From: an uncultured Oscillospiraceae bacterium
Lineage (GTDB): Bacteria; Bacillota; Clostridia; Oscillospirales; Oscillospiraceae
NCBI GenBank assembly: GCA_950075865.1
Contig: CATMVA010000011.1
Location: forward strand, 24,745-88,744
Direction: 5' to 3'
Length of the DNA stretch: 64,000 nucleotides
Part shown: in pieces, positions 60,630 to 64,000 of the stretch
Layout: each line of letters starts with the position of its first letter
Numbering within the stretch: the stretch's first letter is position 1
Notes under the pieces: generated by a model
Told to the model about the DNA's origin: nothing
Databases searched by the model: none
The model's input: the letters and a program-made list of their open reading frames with translations, nothing else
Made by a program: the position numbers and the translations under genes

Positions 60630-62891
60630 TTACTTCTGGAGCTCGGCGGCAATGTTCTCGCCCACAATGGCGCCGAAGACCACGGCGGCGTCGAAGCCGT
60701 TGCCGTAACGGGTCTCGCGCTGCTCGTAGGAGCCGATGACGTCACCGGCGGCCCACAGGCCGGGGATGATCTCGTCGTTCTCGGTGAGCAGGTGGCCGTC
60801 AATGTCCACACGGAGGCCGGCGGTGGTCAGGTAGACCACGGGCTCCACCCGGACCAGCCAGATGCCGTTGCTGGTGTCCAGATAGGGAGTGCCGGCCATG
60901 CCGAAGGCGTTGGGAGTGCCGGCCAGGGCGTAGCCGTTGTTGGCCTCGATGGTGGCGGCCAGGTTGGGCAGGTTGCAGGCCTTGGCGGCCTCCTCCACGC
61001 TGTCATAGTGGACGGCCTCGCCCTTCTCGAAGATACCCTTGTAGGAGAACTTATAGGCATCGAAGTCCTTGATGGTGGCGGCGCCGGCGTCGTCAAAGAC
61101 GTAGTAGAAGGTGTTGCCGTTGGCGGGATCGGCCTTAGCGGCAGCCATGGTGGCGTGGTTGTTCACCAGGATGTTGGCAAACTCGTCGCCCTTTACATTG
61201 ACCATGATGCCGGCCTTCATGTAATGGAGGAAAGCCAGCTCAAAGTGGCTGTTATAGGTGGCCAGGAAGCCGGGCATGTAAGCATTTGCATAATCCACTA
61301 CGCCACCGGCCTTCAGGCCCATCTTCAGACCGTCGCCGGTCAGGGTCTCAGGGCAGATGAAGAACTCGTCGGCCCACTCAGGGTGATACTGCTCCAGCAG
61401 CTCAGGACTCTTGGCGAAGGAACCGGTGGCCAGCATGGTCTGCTTGGCGTTGACGGTCCAGGTCTTGCCATCCTCACCAACAGCCTTCACTCCGGTGACA
61501 GTGCCGTCAGCGGCCTGGATCAGCTCAGTGACCTCGGTGTTGTAGATGATCTTGGCGCCCTGAGCAGTGATACGGTCCACAAAGAACTCCATGGCGTAGC
61601 CGCAGCCGCCCGAGTAGCAACCCGGGGAGAAATAGGGGCTCGTGTAGGCGGGCTCCACACCCAGAGTGTAGAATCCCACGCCAATGCTGGTCATCCAGTC
61701 ATAGAGACGGCCGCCGCCCTGATACATCTGCTGCAGCCAGGGCAGGGTGTCCTTATTCTTGCCGTACTTGGCACCCAGAATATCGCCGATGTTGTCCCAG
61801 GTACTCATGAGCAGGTTAACATTGCGGCCCAGAGCCCAGCGCTGATAAATCTCGGAATCAACACCGTTGAAGCCGCTGAAAGCCATGGCCATGGAGCCGC
61901 CGGGGATATCCTGCTTTTCAAAGAGGATCACGTTCTCCACGCCGGACTCCAGCAGCCGGGCGGCAGCCAGCAATCCGGCAGTGCCGGCGCCGGCGATGAC
62001 CACATCCACGTTCTCGGTGACCTCGGTGGGGGTCACCGAGGCCTGGGCGGGGGCGGCGGCAAAGCCCGCGGGATCGCCGCCGGCGGCGATGATGGCCTCG
62101 GCCACACCCTGCTTGATGGCGGCGGAGGAAACGGTGGCGCCGCCCACAGCGTCCACGTTAAAGCTCTGAGCGGGGACGAAACGGCTGGGCATACGGTCGA
62201 TGGCGTAAGTGCCAATGCCCTCGGTCTCGCTCTGGGAGTTGATGGCGACAGACATGATCTTGCCATCCTTGAACATGGTGGAGACAACGATGTAACCCTC
62301 ATGGCCGATGGCGTTGACGGTGTACTTGCCGTCAGCGGGAAGTCCTACGGTCTTCCCCGTCGCCTTGGCCAAGGCGACGGACAATGCGTCCTTAACGCCG
62401 CGGCTGGTGTAGGTGGCGCCGGTGACGGCGTCCATCTCCAGGCCTTCAGTGCGGGCCAGATAGCCCAGACGGTTCAGGGCGGCCTTGCCGATGTCCTGGG
62501 TCTCCTGGTCGCCGGTGACCTTCACAGCAGTGATGGCGTCAGCGGTGACGGTGGCTTCAACTACGATGGGGCCGCCAAAGCCCTGGGCGGTGCCGGTGTA
62601 AGTGCCGGGGGTCATCTTGCCGGGGGTGACCTCGGGCTTGGTCTCGGGCTTGGTCTCGGGCTTGCCGTCGGGGATGGTCAGCTTCTGGCCCACGACGATC
62701 AGATTGGGATCCTTGATGGTGTCCTTGTTGGCCTCGTAAATCTCATTCCAACGGGCTCCGCTGCCCAGCTCCTGCTGGGCGATGGTGCCCAGAGTGTCCC
62801 CGGCCTTGACCGTGTACTCGGCGGCGAAGGCGGAGGTGCCCAACACCATGGACAGAGCCAGGGTAAGGGCGATGATCTTGGTACGCTTCAT
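60630..62891 (-). CDS. LysM-anchored FMN/FAD reductase (two FMN_bind domains)
   Basis: 753 residues. Signal peptide and LysM domain are nearly identical to those of the neighbouring reductase, then two FMN_bind domains (DAVTGAT and DAVGGAT) and an FAD domain ([20 protein letters not shown]). The active-site region differs again ([10 protein letters not shown] and [14 protein letters not shown]). A Thr/Lys/Pro/Glu linker ([11 protein letters not shown]) follows LysM. Transcription starts from a promoter with a 19-bp spacer and a MerR-type palindrome, next to a divergent MerR gene. A longer frame to 63911 is spurious. Confidence 0.9.
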   Translation of the reverse strand: MKRTKIIALTLALSMVLGTSAFAAEYTVKAGDTLGTIAQQELGSGARWNEIYEANKDTIKDPNLIVVGQKLTIPDGKPETKPETKPEVTPGKMTPGTYTGTAQGFGGPIVVEATVTADAITAVKVTGDQETQDIGKAALNRLGYLARTEGLEMDAVTGATYTSRGVKDALSVALAKATGKTVGLPADGKYTVNAIGHEGYIVVSTMFKDGKIMSVAINSQSETEGIGTYAIDRMPSRFVPAQSFNVDAVGGATVSSAAIKQGVAEAIIAAGGDPAGFAAAPAQASVTPTEVTENVDVVIAGAGTAGLLAAARLLESGVENVILFEKQDIPGGSMAMAFSGFNGVDSEIYQRWALGRNVNLLMSTWDNIGDILGAKYGKNKDTLPWLQQMYQGGGRLYDWMTSIGVGFYTLGVEPAYTSPYFSPGCYSGGCGYAMEFFVDRITAQGAKIIYNTEVTELIQAADGTVTGVKAVGEDGKTWTVNAKQTMLATGSFAKSPELLEQYHPEWADEFFICPETLTGDGLKMGLKAGGVVDYANAYMPGFLATYNSHFELAFLHYMKAGIMVNVKGDEFANILVNNHATMAAAKADPANGNTFYYVFDDAGAATIKDFDAYKFSYKGIFEKGEAVHYDSVEEAAKACNLPNLAATIEANNGYALAGTPNAFGMAGTPYLDTSNGIWLVRVEPVVYLTTAGLRVDIDGHLLTENDEIIPGLWAAGDVIGSYEQRETRYGNGFDAAVVFGAIVGENIAAELQK

Positions 62892-62958
62892 TGACAGTTC
62901 ACCTTTCCTTTCCTTTCTTTTCCCGTTTATTGCAGGGATATTTTCCCTGTATATTCTC

Positions 62959-62989
62959 AGTATAGAGGGTAAAGCCCCTTTACTGTCAA
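62959..62989 (-). promoter_or_regulatory. MerR-regulated promoter with operator in a 19-bp spacer
   Basis: On the minus strand: TTGACA (62984-62989), 19-bp spacer, TATACT (62959-62964). The spacer holds the palindrome GTAAAG-GGG-CTTTAC (62969-62983). The over-long spacer with a centred palindrome is the hallmark of MerR activation by DNA distortion. Confidence 0.88.
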
Positions 62990-63032
62990 TAGAAACCGTT
63001 AAAAAATTATCTCGCCTTTTCCAGGTTTTCTG

Positions 63033-63041
63033 TGCTATAAT
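63033..63041 (+). promoter_or_regulatory. Extended -10 promoter of the MerR gene
   Basis: TGCTATAAT (TGn plus consensus -10), 45 bp before the start codon. Confidence 0.65.
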
Positions 63042-63086
63042 GCTCTCAGACCCCAAGACCGCGCTACAGCATGGGAGAGATGCAGG

Positions 63087-63893
63087 ATGAAATTTTCTAT
63101 TGGCAAGGTGGCAAAGACCTTCGGCTTTACCAAGGAGGCCCTGCGCTATTACGACCGCACAGGGGTGCTCCCCTCCTTCCGGGACGAAAGCGGCTACCGC
63201 TATTACGAGGATTCTCAGCTCCAGTACATGGCCACCGTCAAAAAGTTCCAGAACATCGGCTTTTCCCTTCAGGAGATCCAAGCTCTCCGGACAGGCCGGT
63301 ACACCGGGGAGCGCTTGGTCTCCCGGCTGGAGAGTGCCATCGATGAGCGGGCTGCCGAGCTGAGGTATCAGGAGGCCCTGCTCCGGAAGCTCCGGCAGGA
63401 TGTGGCCGAGCTGAAAGACACCGTCCGTTATGATCTCCCCCGGCTGGTGGAGGTGCCCCAGCGCTACGCCTTTTACTTTGACAATACCGACCGCATGGTC
63501 AACGATCCGGAGCTCCGGGCCGACATGGTCCGCTGGTACGGACGGATGTATCCGGCCGAGGGGCTGGAGAGCATGCCCTACGGGGATATGAGCGGGGATT
63601 ACCCCCGGCGTATCGGCCTGATCATCAACGCGGACGAGGCCGAGGCCAGCGGTTTTCCGCAGACGAAAAACGTCACCGTCTTTCCCGCCGGCCGGGCGGT
63701 GGAGCTCTTTACCAAGTACCATGCCAAGCGGGATTTCTGGGAATGGCTCCACGCCCTTCTGGAGGAGTTTGCCGGGCGAAACGGCCTCCGGTATCAGGGG
63801 ACGGTCCACGTAATCTACAAATTCAGCTACATGGAGGAGGACCACAAGCTGGCCATTTACCTCACGGTCAGCGCTCCGGTGGAGGAACCTTAA
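63087..63893 (+). CDS. MerR family transcriptional regulator with effector domain
   Basis: 268 residues. N-terminal MerR winged helix ([39 protein letters not shown]), a dimerisation coiled coil (about 75-115) and a C-terminal ligand-binding domain of BmrR/GyrI-like type, not Cys-rich as in metal sensors. It diverges from the two-FMN reductase gene whose promoter carries the expected operator, so it very likely activates that gene in response to a small organic compound. GGGAG precedes ATG 63087. Confidence 0.92.
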   Translation: MKFSIGKVAKTFGFTKEALRYYDRTGVLPSFRDESGYRYYEDSQLQYMATVKKFQNIGFSLQEIQALRTGRYTGERLVSRLESAIDERAAELRYQEALLRKLRQDVAELKDTVRYDLPRLVEVPQRYAFYFDNTDRMVNDPELRADMVRWYGRMYPAEGLESMPYGDMSGDYPRRIGLIINADEAEASGFPQTKNVTVFPAGRAVELFTKYHAKRDFWEWLHALLEEFAGRNGLRYQGTVHVIYKFSYMEEDHKLAIYLTVSAPVEEP

Positions 63894-63904
63894 CAGAGCT
63901 TTGC

Positions 63905-63945
63905 AACACAAAAGGGCGGGCCCATCCGGGCCCGCCCTTTTGTGT
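63905..63945. terminator. Bidirectional terminator after the MerR gene
   Basis: ACACAAAAGGGCGGGCCC / GGGCCCGCCCTTTTGTGT perfect hairpin. Confidence 0.93.
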
Positions 63946-64000
63946 TGTCTGTTTGCTTTTTCGCGCTTACCGCTTGGCCTTGGCCAGAGCGGCGGCCACG
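63946..64000. repeat. Direct repeat of 48002-48056, running off the window
   Basis: 55 bp identical to the 3' end of the triple-FMN flavoprotein gene. Confidence 0.95.
63967..64000 (-). CDS. 3' end of a second triple-FMN-type flavoprotein gene (partial)
   Basis: The last codons ([10 protein letters not shown] then TAA) and the bases after the stop are identical to the gene ending at 48023. The gene continues beyond the window, so its length and whether it is complete cannot be told. It marks a recent duplication or gene-converted copy about 16 kb away. Confidence 0.8.
   Translation of the reverse strand, partial: VAAALAKAKR

Noticed and set aside
60300..62894. An 864-codon plus-strand frame opposite the two-FMN reductase
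   Set aside because: Antisense shadow with the same low-complexity composition; the opposite strand encodes LysM, FMN_bind and FAD domains.
60630..63911. A continuous minus-strand frame of 1093 codons extending the two-FMN reductase
   Set aside because: The upstream part overlaps the MerR gene antisense and reads through the promoter region; the signal peptide and AAAGGTGA ribosome binding site place the start at 62891.

Overview
The window is GC-rich, tightly packed bacterial DNA with strong AGGAGG-type ribosome binding sites, ATGA overlaps between genes and short rho-independent terminators. Gene content (spoVB/mazG/hup/rqcP cluster, ECF sigma factor, SLH-domain surface protein, ymdB, rubrerythrin, guanine riboswitch, CIRCE element, several secreted FMN/FAD reductases) points to an anaerobic, spore-former-lineage Firmicute, most like the gut Oscillospiraceae (Flavonifractor/Lawsonibacter/Dysosmobacter type). 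The lineage is inferred from gene content and base composition, not from a marker-gene comparison. No rRNA, tRNA or CRISPR array was seen.

Layout. 1-2.3 kb: end of a SpoVB/MurJ-type flippase, mazG, HU and rqcP, with yabP/yabQ/divIC missing. 2.3-7.1 kb: a lipoprotein fumarate-reductase-like flavoprotein with a frameshifted start, htpG under a perfect CIRCE, and a TetR regulator. 7.1-19 kb: a divergent peptide-utilisation locus. Leftward are an M29 aminopeptidase and two translationally coupled DUF4438 proteins; rightward are a five-gene oligopeptide ABC transporter, a second M29 aminopeptidase and a MATE exporter. The control region between the arms carries two direct repeats. 19-26.3 kb: an ECF sigma factor with its own ECF-type promoter and a beta-solenoid partner, ymdB, an SbcD/SbcC-like pair, and two signal peptidases, the first with its catalytic serine changed to alanine. 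26.3-30.7 kb: purine salvage (phosphoribosyltransferase, guanine-riboswitch NCS2 permease), a small P-loop protein and pgi. 30.8-36.1 kb: an SLH-anchored serine hydrolase, a carbohydrate-binding lipoprotein and an XRE regulator. 36.2-39.4 kb: a compact run of UPF0210, ACT, Nudix, GNAT and HD genes.

39.4-42 kb: mtaB, which carries an in-frame REP-like palindrome and six copies of a TTNACATAAT motif, then an AT-rich DUF6304-like gene and a second REP-like element. 42-48 kb: an M20 hydrolase with two membrane proteins, an acyltransferase and pyruvate kinase. 48-50.8 kb: a triple-FMN-domain flavoprotein and rubrerythrin. 51.7-53.1 kb: an orphan phage lysis cassette. 53.1-58.4 kb: asparaginase, small proteins, an SGNH-like protein, miaA, degV and marR with its operator. 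58.4-64 kb: two LysM-anchored FMN/FAD reductases, a MerR regulator with a textbook 19-bp-spacer operator in front of one of them, and the 3' end of a near-duplicate of the 48-kb flavoprotein running off the window.

Two themes stand out. First, five loci encode exported FMN_bind/FAD reductases whose anchoring (lipid or LysM), FMN-domain number and active-site residues differ, as expected for a diversifying set of extracellular anaerobic reductases. Second, the peptide locus joins uptake, two M29 peptidases, two DUF4438 proteins of unknown function and an exporter behind one shared control region.
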